Shown here: positions 14,501 to 25,657 of the stretch, piece by piece | Layout: every line of letters begins with the position of its first letter | How positions within the stretch are numbered: the stretch's first letter is position 1 | Assembly (NCBI RefSeq): GCF_004379255.2 | Contig: NC_056039.1 | Location: forward strand, 30,393,883-30,457,882 | Origin: Salvia splendens | Lineage: Eukaryota > Streptophyta > Magnoliopsida > Lamiales > Lamiaceae | Direction: 5' to 3' | Length of the DNA stretch: 64,000 bases | Translations under genes and position numbers: made by a program | The notes under the pieces: model-generated | Told to the model about the DNA's origin: nothing | Seen by the model: only the letters and a program-made list of their open reading frames with translations | Database searches by the model: none

Positions 14501-14645
14501 ACTTCAATGAAAGATTGAATGAATAATGGATACTATAATACACAGAGATATGTGTGTGAAGAATGACTGGGAAACTCACGGGGCCTTGAACTCTGACCAT
14601 CACAGCGAAGTTGCGAGCAAATTCAGCAACTTCAGGGAGACCCAT
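8559..14645 (-). CDS. DEG15: Peroxisomal/glyoxysomal processing protease DEG15
   Basis: DEG15 is the trypsin-like serine protease that removes PTS2 presequences in the peroxisome matrix. Fourteen exons join in frame: 14645-14580, 14356-14310, 14120-13976, 13887-13840, 13742-13677, 13446-13309, 12625-12500, 12363-12263, 11963-11878, 11798-11704, 11088-10380, 9667-9472, 9138-9047 and 8797-8559. The result is 717 residues (Arabidopsis DEG15 about 709). The N-terminus [20 protein letters not shown] is diagnostic. GSPFGILSP and [16 protein letters not shown] mark the N-terminal half. The catalytic triad is present in the C-terminal half: His in [10 protein letters not shown], Asp in LDVALLQLE and Ser in [10 protein letters not shown]. 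The last residues are SKL followed by TAA, a canonical PTS1, so the protease is imported by PEX5. The family intron-rich layout is kept and I see no frame break. A MITE-like insertion sits in the exon 10-11 intron. Confidence 0.95.
11155..11605. repeat. MITE-like AT-rich insertion in a DEG15 intron
   Basis: Lying wholly inside the intron between exons 10 and 11, this stretch repeats ACTTATAAG/CTTATAAGTTGTTT motifs on both strands. It ends in TTTCCAAACATCCCCTAAA, with a similar ACAAAACACCCCCTAAA at about 11373. Such self-complementary sequence with GTTTGG-type ends is common in plant hAT-like MITEs. I could not define a target-site duplication, so the boundaries are approximate. Confidence 0.35.
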
Positions 14646-15097
14646 GCCGACAAGCTCAGAACCAAGGGTCTATCCGTGAAGTTGCATAAGAGCACCGCGC
14701 CGCCTTCTTATCTAGGGATTTCAGTGATATTTAAAAAAACAATCAATCGATAGTTTAGTTTAGTTTGAGTGAGTGAATCGGTAGTTCGCATGCACGCATA
14801 TCACACGAGTTGACTGAATTGAATTGGGGGAAATTCCAATTCTCGAGGCATACCCGGAGTAGACGACGACGTTTGCCGGCCCGCCGCAATTCGCCGTTGC
14901 TGGGAAACTTTTCCTTCGCTTCTGGCCCCTTTTTCCCATAATCTGATATGAGACTGGAAATTCTTGAAGTGAAGTACGGTAACATCACCTGTGAAAAAAA
15001 CTAACCACCATAAAAAGTTACATAAAAAGTGGAGTAATTAATGTAGTAATTGATTACGAGAAATAATGTGCACGAATAATATAATGTTTAACTATTA
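14646..15097. other. DEG15 promoter and leader region
   Basis: This holds the upstream region of the minus-strand DEG15 gene. The GC-richer segment at about 14850-14940 fits a leader or proximal promoter. Beyond it the DNA becomes AT-rich up to the Stowaway element. No other gene is supported. Confidence 0.4.
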
Positions 15098-15274
15098 CTC
15101 CGTCCTTTAAATTTTATCACATTTTTTCATTTCTGTCCATCCCATAAAATTTATCACATTTCACTTTTTACTATTTTTATAGTGTCTCCAATAACTTTTT
15201 CAACTGACATTCCATTACATTTCTTAAGACTCGTGCTCGGTCAAAATATGACAAAATTTAAGAGACGGAGGGAG
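15098..15274. mobile_element. Stowaway MITE (Tc1/mariner)
   Basis: The 177-bp element has terminal inverted repeats CTCCGTCC at the left and GGACGGAGGGAG-type sequence at the right (written GAGACGGAGGGAG), flanked by TA dinucleotides. Inner arms pair as TTTTATCACATTTT with GACAAAATTT. No coding capacity. This is the typical plant Stowaway layout. Confidence 0.75.
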
Positions 15275-15621
15275 TACATATTTTTTAAAGATGGACTAAT
15301 AAAAAATAGTTTATATTAGGATCATAATAACTAAATATACTTTTATGTGTAACTTCCTTCCTTTCGATTAAATATCCCACTTCAATTTGATATGAATGAT
15401 AAGAAATATAAAAATAAATAAATGAAAAATACTAATAAATATAGATCTTATTTTTATAAATTTTTCTTTATAAAATAAGATAATAGAGTCATAGTTTTAT
15501 TTATAAAAATTATAAAAATATAATAAACATCCTAATATGATAATATAAAATATTTAATTTAATAGTGTTTTCATCTCAATGTGAATATTTGGTAGCCAAT
15601 CTGTGAAACTATTCCCTAACG

Positions 15622-15850
15622 TTGATAATCTGTACTGATTTTTAATTATACTAAATATACATTATATGTTTGCTGGTGCTAATAAAAAAAGCATCAATTA
15701 CTTCATATGTATTTTGACTTCAGATGTATTTTGACTTAACTTTGATAATCTGTACTGATTTTTAATTATACTAAATATACATTATATATGTGCTGGTGCC
15801 TGGTGCTAATAAAAAAAGCATCAATTACTTCAGATGTATTTTGACTTCGA
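15622..15850 (+). repeat. Tandem direct duplication, 120-bp period
   Basis: Two copies start at about 15622 and 15742. Each runs TTGATAATCTGTACTGAT, then AAATATACATTATAT, GCTGGTGCTAATAAAAAAAG and ATGTATTTTGACTTC. The second copy has a small extra GCCTGGT. Non-coding; near-identity suggests a fairly recent local duplication. Confidence 0.7.
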
Positions 15851-16169
15851 AGAGTAGTTGTGCCTGAAGGATTCCATCTATTGAGATCTCTTTGAATTTC
15901 TTTGAACTTATCATTTTCAAAACTGATTTTTCTCCATTGAATCAATTGCCAAATTGTTGTATTTTATAAATTCTCATTGCAACTCTTGAAATGGTTTGTA
16001 CTCCTCAGACATGTGTAGATATGGACCTGTAAAAGAAATGCTAAAATAGTAAAATGTGACATGTACACATTCTTCCGCCATCACTATAAATTTTATCTTC
16101 GTTTGACATGATTAATTTTTTTTAATACCAAAACTTTCAATATATGACAACATAAAATATCTTACTAAC

Positions 16170-16350
16170 GGATCGTAGTGCAGTTGGCAGCGCGGAGCTG
16201 TAGTGACTTTTTAGGTCAAGGGTTCAAACCCCACCACCCACTAGGAGACTTTCAGTCTTAATCCACAAATCCGATCGAGAAGGATTAGTTAGGTTCTGCC
16301 AAAGGCGTATTTGGTACACACACCTATTGTCAATAAAAAAACAAAAAAAA
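16170..16350 (+). mobile_element. tRNA-derived SINE
   Basis: A Pol III promoter-like head is visible: an A-box region TAGTGCAGTTGGC at about 16176 and a B-box GGTTCAAACCCC at about 16220, 33 bp further on. A tRNA-unrelated body follows, and an A-rich tail (about 16336-16352). The head resembles a tRNA but the anticodon arm and 3' end do not fold as a tRNA gene. A target duplication was not confirmed. Confidence 0.6.
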
Positions 16351-16416
16351 AACTTTGCTCTCTAATTTTTTGCAATTGCACTCAAACAGCCCCCCAGTAA
16401 ATTGATGTTCAACAAT

Positions 16417-16760
16417 GAGGGGTGTGCATTTGGGTTTTGGTTCGGTTTTTTGCCAAAACCGAACCAAAACCTAACCGAACCCAAAAAATCAAAAAATCTG
16501 AAGAAAAAAAAAATATAATATTAATATATATATATATATATATATAAAATTTATTTTATATATACTAATAGAATATGTATATATGATATAAAATTAATAA
16601 TACATATAATATATATTATATAGTAGAATATATTAAAAGAATATATATATATAATTCTGTTTTTCGATTTTTTTTTTCGCCCGAACCGAACTGAAAAACC
16701 GAACCGAATTTCAAAATTTCGGTTTGGATATTCAGTTTCCGATTTTTTTGCTCACCTCTA
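16417..16760. mobile_element. hAT-type MITE with CCGAAC subterminal repeats
   Basis: The 344-bp element is flanked by a perfect 8-bp duplication TCAACAAT (16409-16416 and 16761-16768). The ends pair as GAGGGGTGTGCA and TGCTCACCTCTA. Subterminal GGTTCGG/CCGAACC repeats lie at both ends in opposite orientation, with an AT-rich core of TATA runs. No ORF. The 8-bp duplication and end sequence are typical of non-autonomous hAT elements. It sits inside a FAR1/MULE remnant whose paralogous copy at about 19080-19095 lacks it. Confidence 0.85.
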
Positions 16761-16768
16761 TCAACAAT

Positions 16769-17960
16769 GAAAAGTAGCTCGTTTGAGAGAGGATTACTTG
16801 CTCGATGTACTTGTCTCAGTAATATTATATCTATCCATTACACTACTATCAGACTCCAACAAAATGAGATTGCAATTCCAAATCTTTTTCATTTATTTTT
16901 GAAGTATCTCCATAATATTATCAGTGTATATCTTAGCAAATTGTGATTCCAAACTCCAGCGCACAAGTAATGAGCCTGCAATTTGTTGAATATTCAACTT
17001 GATACTCTTTCTAAATTTTATCGACGATACAAATTTCATATTGCTCAACAAAGCTTTTCAAAGTACTCAAATTAATGTAATTATCGAAAAACATGTGCAT
17101 TGCCTCACTTCTTTGAGTCGAAATCATGTCAACCCAAAATATATGCTTTGAGTATGTTGACACCCAACTTTGCCTAATATAATAGTACTACAAGTTTTTG
17201 ATCCAGCTGTTTTTCAGTAAGGTTATATTTAACTTGGAAATGAAGTTAACTCTTTTCAAATTTTGGATTACTAAAGCTACCGTATATTACACTATTGTAA
17301 TCCAAACAAGTAATTTCAAAATAAACTACAACTTTAAATTTCTTTGAGCTCTTCGAAACAATATGCCATAAACAAAAGCAATGAATACTATTAGGCAATA
17401 CTCCCTCAATGCAATTGTAATGCTTTCATCTTAATCATTCAAAATTGTCATCAGCTGGACATCTCCCATTGCATCCAGTAAATTCCAAAAAATATTTAAA
17501 TAATTTTGCACGCTCATAGCTCAATAGACATCATCTTAATAGAATAGAGTGGTGTTGATGATTAACCACGACTACGGTTTAAAAAGACATTGTATTGATT
17601 CACGAGACAAGTTGTGTCAAAGCTCACGACATCACGGAAATCTTGGAATGCAGCTCGACTCACATATGAATCCACATGACGTGGCGGAGTCTAAAGTCAT
17701 CGTCAATATCGAACAGATAAAAAAAATCTATCATTTTGTTGCAACCTCTTAAATATATGTTGAATAGCATTAGCATCTCAATCTCCAAGTCTTAACATCC
17801 GCAGCTTTTCAACATAATCTTTGATATCTTTCACCGAAGCTCTTAAATGGGTGGTCTGCCAGCAAGAACTTTTAACATTCTAACCCTCTCACATAAAGTT
17901 AATCCTGCATGGTAATGTGTCTAAATGGACCTTAAATTAATTGACAAGTGCCTATGTGCG
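16769..17960 (-). pseudogene. FAR1/MULE transposase remnant, left arm
   Basis: Read on the minus strand, this degenerate sequence matches the FAR1/FRS-type MULE transposase in scattered blocks. There is a PNS.H.FCLWHI motif around 17350-17390 (compare the family's FPNTRHRWCLWHI), then blocks for lysine-rich and SESMHAFF-like regions at 17080-17150. The frame is broken many times. It pairs as an inverted copy with 18230-19095, diverged by what looks like roughly a fifth of positions. It keeps about 0.4 kb of the middle, including the LWHI block, that the right arm has lost. A hAT MITE interrupts its 3' end. Not functional. Confidence 0.6.
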
Positions 17961-18229
17961 ACATAAATTCAGACCTTTGTGGATGTGACTATTGCCATTA
18001 TTATATCTCAAATATCAAAAAGAAATCTACAATTTTTTTTATAAGAAGTTTGTCTCTGGACAGTGAGTTGAGGAATAGCATCTCCAACAACTTCGACTCA
18101 AGATTATCATGCGAACCCGGTGACTCCACTTTCAACTACTTGTTTGAATGCGATAAAACGGGACAATGACAATTGGTAAACTTCCAAATTTTGCAATGAA
18201 CATAACCATTATTTAAATCTACAAATGTC

Positions 18230-19095
18230 TAAATTTAAGAAGGCACATAGACATTTGTTAAATAATTTGAAGGTCCATTTGGAATGTTAGAATGTTGGAA
18301 GTTTTTGCTAGAGGACCACCTAATAAAGGAGCTTCAGTAAGAGATTATAGAAATCATGTTGATAAGATGCAGAGGTTAAAACTTGGAGATAAAGATGCTA
18401 ATGTCATTCAGCATATATTTAAGAAGTTGCAACAAAATGATCGAGCCTTTTTTTTATTTGTTCGATATTGGCGTGACTCTAGACTCCGGCATATCATGTG
18501 GTTTCATATGTGGAATCGAGTTGCATACCAAGATTTTCATGACGTGATTGGATTTCAATAGAGTGATACATGGTAGCTTTAGTATTCCAGAATTCGAAAA
18601 GAGTAGGCTTCATTTAAAGTTAAGTATAAACTTGCTAGAAAACAGCTGGATCAAAAACTTATACTGAAATAAGGCAAAGTTGGGCGCCAACATACTCAAA
18701 GCATATCCTTTGGGTTGACATGATGTCGACTCAAGGAAGTGAGTCAATGCATGCATTCTTCGATAATAACATTAATTCAAGTACTTTGAAAAGCTTTGTT
18801 GAGCAATATGAAATTTGTATCGTCGATAAAATTTAGAAAGAGCATCAAGTTGAATATTTGACGAAGTGCAGGCATATCACTAGTGTGTTAAGAGTTTGGA
18901 ATCACAATTTGCTAAAGTGTAAGCTGATAATATTATGGAGCTCCTTTAAAAACAAATAAAGAAAATTTGGAATTGCAATTTCATTTTGTTGGAGTCTGAT
19001 AGTAGTGTAATGGATAGATATAATATTGCTGAGATAGGTAAATCGAGCAAGTATGCCTCTCCCAACAAGCAACATTTCATTGTTGAACATCGATT
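18230..19095 (+). pseudogene. FAR1/MULE transposase remnant, right arm
   Basis: An open stretch at 18292-18561 reads GDKDANVIQHIFKKLQ and RDSRLRHIMWFHMWNRVAYQ. These are the FAR1 family's region just before the first catalytic Asp (compare DAEALHNYFMRMQ and GRLRNVFWAD). Here the expected Asp is replaced by His/Met. About 90 bp later the frame is lost, but SWAPTYSKHILWVDMM and STQGSESMHAFFDNNIN follow at about 18680-18790. These match the conserved C-terminal FAR1 segment. The middle of the transposase domain is deleted relative to the left arm. Whether it is a transposon relic or a decayed FRS gene cannot be told here. Confidence 0.65.
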
Positions 19096-21750
19096 GGTAA
19101 AGTAAGACAAAGGAGAAGGGTAGTTAAAGTACTATTAGTGGATAGTGGGACTCACTTTATTATTAATGTTCAATGAGTTGTAATGATGGACTATAGTGGT
19201 ATAAGTTAAAAATAATCTGATGTATATGAATAATGAGTTGGTAAAAACTTTGCATAAATGGAAATGCCATATTTTATGGGACAAACGGACAATATAAAAG
19301 AAACTATTATGAGCATTTGAAATTCAAGGTATGTACATAGCCACTGATATTTGAAAACATGCTTCACACAAGACAATCCCAACAAAAAAACATTATCAAC
19401 TAACCAGCTTATATTTGTTGAAGGGAAGCGATGTTGTGCCTCTTTGTCATGCGCAAGATCCAACTAAAGAGTTCATATTCATGGTAAAAGGAAATAAATA
19501 AATAAATAAATAAATAAAAGAGTGTCAATCCATTCAAAGAGATGTGCTAGAATACCTTTATTACTCTGTAATTAGCAAAAAAAACATAGCAATGAGCGAA
19601 TCATATCCTTTATTACTCTGTAATTAGCACAAAACTATTCCTGCAAAATAACAATATTTAGAAATACTTATATCCTAGAATTATTTATCAACAATGCTCA
19701 AAAGTTTGAGGTAGCTCAATAGCATGCATATGTACAATATGCATAGTTGGACACTAGAAATCATGGACTCAGAACTGAAAAATACAGAGCTATAAGCCTC
19801 CATAACATCATTAATCCTCAAAATGTGAAAGGGGAAATTGAGATCACATCAACCACAAGGCCAAAATTAGCAAACAACAATAAAAACTGCAATAATTTTA
19901 TCCTATAATAATCAAGTAATTCTACTTACATAGGAACGCCAATAATATTTTGAATCACTCTGGACCGAATGTGCTGCTCCAAATACCTGAGCGTAGCACC
20001 AAGCTCGACCTAATCCAGCTCTATTTCCATACCAATCTCCACAAACGAATCAACTAGTTCAACACACAGAAACCAAAATTTCATATATCCAATCATACAA
20101 TTGCAAATCTATTTCATCATTCCTGGATAATGCTAACAAGATGAATTTTAAATCCAACACTAGGGCAAAATTAAACGCATTATTTATAGAATCATAGAAA
20201 ACCGATATAAAAAAGTGTAGTTGGCTGCTTGGATGAGAAGTGAGATTCATTGGATTAGTTCGAGCGAACCACCATTGATAGCACATAACGGCTGCTAAGG
20301 ATGTTATTCAAATTATTTTTTGCTTTGTGATTAGAGAACGAGAAAGTCGAAGAAGAATATTTACCTTGCGATTAAAATTTGGGGTTCCTCCCGTAAAAGA
20401 AGACATGGAGTGACAATGTCTTCTTCCTGCACCACCCAATCCACCGAAGGTCCAAAGAATTAATCCTTGTTTAAATGGAAGAACATTGAATTTCCTCCGT
20501 AACTTGGGTACCATGCGCACTTGTGCAGTCAATTGTTGGGACTTGGGAGGGTATAAATTGAAAGAGCGGCGACTGCGGTTTCGAGATATCATCATGAAAC
20601 GTTTTCTTTTCTAATTAAAAAATGAAACATTTTCTTTTATTACCCTATTAAAAATGAAATATTTTTTAAAATAAAAATATTACTATTTATATATTTTTAA
20701 AATATTTCTTAAAATAGAAATATCATCATTTATATATTTTTTTCTCTCACATTTTATTTTCTTCGTTAACTCACAAAATATTAGTACTACACAAAACTCA
20801 TATTGAAAAGCTAACATTTCATATTTAATGAGATTGAAAATGAGATTGAGAGTAGTAATTATTTTTTGGAAAACTATTTTAATATTCATCCGCATAAGTA
20901 CAACTAAAATGTTGTCGAAATTGTTTGTGCTACTAAAATATAAAAATACTACGAAATTACTTTTATCTATTAATCTTTCTAATATTAATGGTTTCTGATG
21001 ATTTACTTAACTAATTATATTTAACTACTAATTTAAATATCTTTTTCAAGTTTATGTTTAAATATTTTTACAAAAATTATAATTATGTGAACTATCACTA
21101 ATATGGAAATCAGTAAATGATGTTAGCGATTCTATTCTTTATATATACATCAATTTACGTTTTCAATCTTTTGTGTTACTTTGAATTTGTAATGCTAGAA
21201 TTATTTTTATTACTGTCAATATCCACAAAAAATAGTCTCGTTTCTTAAAAAGTAAATCCTCCCTCTCATACTAATTTTTCTTCCTATTTATCTATGTATT
21301 CTCCCTTTCTCTCTTACATTACCAATTTCTCATTAAAGTCTATGTCGTCCACAAATGGGACTATTCTTTTGGGTAGGGAGAGTATATAATTGTATGATAC
21401 TTAATATAACTGTCACTAAATGACTCTCATTATGACATTTATTTCGAAACGTAGCAATAATGCTTAACATTAATGTAATAACAGGCTGGTATATAGGTTG
21501 ACTATCTGTAATGTCATCTGTATAAAGTGACATATATAAGATGTAGTATTAGGCTATTTTTCTAGTAGTGATACTGATACCATGAAGATTAAGACCACTG
21601 TGACTTCCAATTTTGCCTTCTGACCATTTGTGTACTGGAAAGGTCCAATCTGCAGTTAATGTGCCAATACAAAGGAAAATAGGTAAGTGGCGGGGCTACA
21701 ATCAACAGGCTGTCGATTGTTGGTTTAAAACAAATTTGCAAACCACACTT
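19096..21750. other. AT-rich intergenic region
   Basis: No recognisable gene. A (AAAT)n microsatellite lies at about 19492-19520. A minus-strand open frame at 20308-20595 (95 codons, basic, with LILWTFGGLGGAGRRHCH) is the only segment with unusual composition. I do not recognise it; it could be a first exon of an unknown gene or chance. Another unassigned open phrase, DWYGNRAGLGRAWCYAQVFG, reads on the minus strand at about 20040-19980. From 20600 to 21540 the DNA is very AT-rich and shows nothing. Confidence 0.35.
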
Positions 21751-21754
21751 ACAT

Positions 21755-22852
21755 CAGCATATTCACTGTTGTACATCTAATATGAAGGGACATATAGAAC
21801 GTTAAAGCTTTCATGCTAGGTATTGGTCTTCCCTTCGGGGATACAAACGGTGGTCTGCAGATTATCACCACCCGCTGTTTTGTGGGAGTTTTCCATGTCA
21901 GAGCAATGGGAAACGGAAAGCTCTCGTTAACCTGCACACGTAAAGAAAGGGTATATTTAAGCATTTATGTCACAGAGTTTGAACAACGGATTACATGAAC
22001 GTAGAAGATAAAACAAGAAGGTATAACTATAACTGCGAATACATTAGAAGACAGAGCCAAGATAGGAATGAAAATGCACCTGGAATTCCCTAACTTCAAA
22101 TGTAGGACTAAGAAAGCATAGCCTATGGCAACACATGTACTTGCCTTCATTCTACGCCTAGGCTCCATCCCGAAGAACTCAGTCAAGGTCTCAATCATGG
22201 CAGGGACTTGGGACCCTGAGCCTACTATTTCAACTGAGTGTATATTCTGAATTGTCAGTCCAGCAGCATCTGCTAGAGCCTGTTCCAGAGGCTTCTTCAT
22301 AGGCTCCAGAATTGAGGTTTCAAACTCCTCTCTCTTGATATATAGCCTCTTTCAACTTCAAGATTAGCACTAAGCATTTTCTTCAGCGTTGACAAGGCGC
22401 CGCCGCACTCTGATAAACATCAATCTTATATTCATCCTTGAATTTTGCAGCAAAATGTGGTACAGAGCTTGATCAAATCTCTTCCACTTCCAGAAACCAT
22501 AGGCCAAAGCAGTAGCATCAGTCTCGTGAATAAGACGAGAGGGTGTAAACCAGCAATTGCACATTCCTCCTCTGGATATCAGTGAAATAAACAGGTATTC
22601 CAATGCAACAATCTACAACAGCTGGAGTTAAGTTCCCTTCAGTAATCGAGAAAGGCAATTGACTCTAGATCACGCTGCAGCTCTGGATCAGAAAAATGGC
22701 ATATTCAATCAGCCTCTTTATTTGAGATATTATATTTTTTGAATTCATCAATGATGATGCGGTTGCTGCTGTCCCTATGAATCGCAGCCGCTGTTTGTCT
22801 CCAAAGGACACAAGTGAAAGAGTTTCCAGCTTTGATTCATCATTAGGCCCTG
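21755..22852 (-). pseudogene. Hsp110 / HSP70-15-like pseudogene, body
   Basis: On the minus strand, blocks of an Hsp110-type chaperone appear in the correct order but with gaps and frame changes. They are DESKLETLSLVSFGDKQR and GTAATASSLMNSKNIISQIKRL (N-terminal ATPase), TPAVVDCCIGIPVYFTDIQR, HETDATALAYG, then KPLEQALADAAGLT, VEIVGSGSQVPAMIETLTEF and FGMEPRRRMKAS. The series ends with NESFPFPIALTWK and PKGRPIPSMKALTFY. Functional family members are nucleotide-exchange partners of Hsp70. Here the ATPase core has internal deletions and the substrate domain is missing. The 5' end of the gene was cut off by the retrotransposon at 22853. It is found beyond the 3' LTR (41703-41746), joined by the shared CCCTG duplication. 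Confidence 0.8.
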
Positions 22853-23471
22853 TGATGGGGTACGAACTAAACAACTAAACCCTAATGGCGAGCCCAATAG
22901 CAGTGACGGCCCATTAGCCCAAAACCCAAGAAAGAGTATCAGTTCGGCACGACCAAAGAGTTCAGTTCGGTTCGGCACAACCAAAGAGTTCGGTCGCAGC
23001 CTACAGCTCGGTAAAAGCCAACCAATCAAGCTCTACTCTCAGATCGGCAAAAGAACCAATCAAGCTCTACTCTCAGATCGGCAAAAGCTGATCGGCAAAG
23101 TTCAGCAGTTCGGTCTCAGTATTCGACCGAACAAGGAGATAGTGGACCCATGCAGGACCTCCACGACCTCCACTACACCCACGATCTATCTAGTGGTATG
23201 AAGCAGTTGTCAACCTGCAAGCCACGATCTTGGTTCAAATGTATAAATAGAACTTATAGATCAGATAGACAAGGGTTAAGCTCTCTAGATATCGAATCTC
23301 ATATAGCAAGTCAGTATTGTAAGTTGTAATCCAGATCAAGCAATACAAATTTGCCCTCCTTTCTTCCCGTGGACGTAGATTTACCTCAGTAAATCGAACC
23401 ACGTAACTTTCTGTGTCGTGATCTATATTTATTACCTGCATTTATTACCATCAAAAATTCGCCAATCATCA
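22853..23471 (+). repeat. 5' LTR of the Tat retrotransposon
   Basis: The 619-bp LTR begins TGATG and ends CATCA. A TATA-like TATAAATAGAAC lies at about 23240, followed by the probable transcription start region and R/U5 with cysteine-free CT-rich sequence. Compared with the 3' LTR it has a 2-bp extra TA near 23258 and single changes near 23108 and 23322. A PBS starts one base after it. Confidence 0.9.
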
Positions 23472-23472
23472 C

Positions 23473-23490
23473 TGGCGCCGTCTGTGGGAA
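23473..23490 (+). other. Primer binding site, tRNA-Asp-like
   Basis: TGGCGCCGTCTGTGGGAA directly follows the 5' LTR. The first nine bases match the complement of the plant tRNA-Asp 3' end (TGGCGCCGT); the rest diverges. This PBS start is common in Athila/Tat-type elements. Confidence 0.7.
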
Positions 23491-23545
23491 CCAGAGAACC
23501 AAATCTGTGATAAAAGCGATTTTTTGATCCTCTTCCACCAAAAAA

Positions 23546-25624
23546 ATGCATACCAGATCACATAATACCCGTGCTTCCGTCCGTGATAACCATGAGGAAG
23601 CTAGTCCAGCCCGTCGGTCTGGAAAACAGCCTCGTGAGAAATCTGTCTCCAGTCCTCACGGTGAAGGAACAAGCCACTCCAGAAGTCGTCGCACCGAGTC
23701 TTCCCAGCAGCCCGATTTGAACGAGGCTGTCAAGTTGTTTTTGGCCGAGAAGCAGGATGAATTCTTAACATTCCTGTAAACAGGCCAAAAGCCGGAGACG
23801 AAAACGGCGGATTCTCCCTCTCCATCTAGACATGAAAGTCACTACCGCAGTAGTGTCGCATCTCCCCGGAGAAAGAATCCTCACCACCGACATGTTCCTC
23901 TTCCTCCTCGTTACCGGAATCACAGGAGAACTCCATCTCCACCATACCGAAGAGATGTCGGGTTCGCCATGTATGGAGCGCTGAAGACTCCATTCTCGGA
24001 TGATATCACCCGAACTCCGTTGCCGCAGAATTACCGAACTCCGTCAATGACTTATGACGGGTTAGTGGATCCTCATGATTTCTTGGGACGCTATCAGTAT
24101 AATATGGTGAACTAAGGTCTCAATGAGGTTCACATGTGTAAGCTGTTTCCCGAGCTGCTCATCGGGAACGCAAGGAGGTGGTTTGATAGCCTCCCTCAAG
24201 GCAGCATTAGATCTTACAGAGATCTAATGGATGCTTTTCATAGGAGATTCTTCCAGAAAGCGGAAGCCCGAATCACTTCGGCTCAGCTGCTTTCTATTCG
24301 TCAAGGTCGCGATGAAAAAATTAGCGACTTCATGACGAGGTTCCACAAGGAATGCCTACAAGTAGATGATCTCAATGATCTACTTGTCATTTCGGCATTC
24401 CAAAATGGAATACTGCCAGGAGCTCTCTACAGGAAGCTCGTTGAATGCAGTCCGCAAACAGCTCAAGAGATGTGGGACATTGCGGACCAGTTTTCTCGTG
24501 CCGATGAGGCAGACCGTCGAAAACGGTCTTTAGACAGCTCATCTAGAGGAGACAAAAAGAAGCCCGATCATAGCGATCAGAGGCTTCCTCGCCGAACTCC
24601 TTTTGAAAGAATTCAAAGGGCACCGGTACAAGGCAGATTGGGACCACGTCTCGATCTTGAGAAACCGCCCGCTCAGTTCGTACCATTGAACAAGTCGAGA
24701 GCGGAAATTTTCGAACTGCATTCCGATATGTTCGAAAAGCCAAAGCGGATGACGAAATCGGCCGCGCGCCGAAGTCAGGATAATTATTGCTCCTTCCATC
24801 AAGACCACGGTCACGATACCGAGGAGTGCCGACATTTGGCTGCAGGTATTGATGTTCTTGTGAAAGCAGGGACGTTAAAAAAATACCAAAGCAAGCAGCC
24901 GAAAAAGAACAAGAAGCAGAGAGGTGCGAACTGCGCTCCTCAGGATCCGAAAAGGCAACAGGATCCCGAAGACGATGACGAGCCGCAATATGATGGAGTA
25001 ATCCAGACTATTGACGCTCTCCCAGCCGGGAAGACTAAATCGTCCCTGAAGTCAGAGCGCAGAGGCTTCAATCGAGAGGAGCCAACGCATAAAAGGCTGA
25101 AGCAGGACGAAGTGATTACATTTTCAGATGCCGATCCCGTCCCGGTCATCTCTCCTCATCAAGACGCCATTGTCATTCAAGCCGGAGTGGCAAACAAACT
25201 GATCCACAGAGTGTTCGTGGATACAGGAGCGTCAGTTAGCATTCTTTTTAAAGAATGTTTCGATAAACTGGAAGTGGATCCAGCTCGGCTCAGTCCGGCT
25301 CCGCTTCCTCTGAAAAGTTTCGCCCAGGAGGACACCCGCCCTGAAGGTATTATCAGCCTTCCGATTACGGTGGGAAGAGCGCCTACAAGCTCCAGTACGA
25401 TGATCGAGTTCTTTGTGGTAAAAGCTCGGTCCCCGTACAACATTATACTGGGAAGAGACTGGCTCAACACAGTTCGGGCCATTTGCTCTACTTATCACCT
25501 CACCATCAAGATCCCCACTAAAGGAGGGATAGCGGTCATCCGAGGTGATCAAAAGAGAGCAAAAGAGTGTTTGCAGATTGCGCTTAAAAGTGCCGAGCAA
25601 TCAGATCGGCACCATCAAGCATAG
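23546..25624 (+). pseudogene. gag-protease ORF with two internal stop codons
   Basis: One reading frame from ATG 23546 to TAG 25622-25624 (about 690 codons) encodes the retrotransposon capsid protein and aspartic protease. Residues about 180-330 form the gag domain (ELLIGNARRWFDSLPQGSI, FMTRFHKECLQVDDLND). A zinc-finger-like CSFHQDHGHDTEECRHL lies near residue 415, and the protease motif VFVDTGASVSILF near residue 555. Two TAA codons (23777-23779 and 24113-24115) interrupt the frame. The final TAG separates it from pol in the same frame. Each stop could derive from a Gln codon by one C-to-T change. The third may be a natural gag/pol boundary with readthrough. Confidence 0.85.
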
Positions 25625-25657
25625 CAATCACAGCAGCCGGAGTCAGAGGCAGGCGAA

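Noticed and set aside
16170..16245. tRNA gene
   Set aside because: A- and B-box motifs are present, but the anticodon arm and acceptor stem do not pair, and the sequence continues into a SINE body with an A tail.
22775..23029. ORFs inside the LTRs (also 38079-38456 and 41057-41341)
   Set aside because: They occur in all three LTR copies but have no protein resemblance; U3 promoter sequence.
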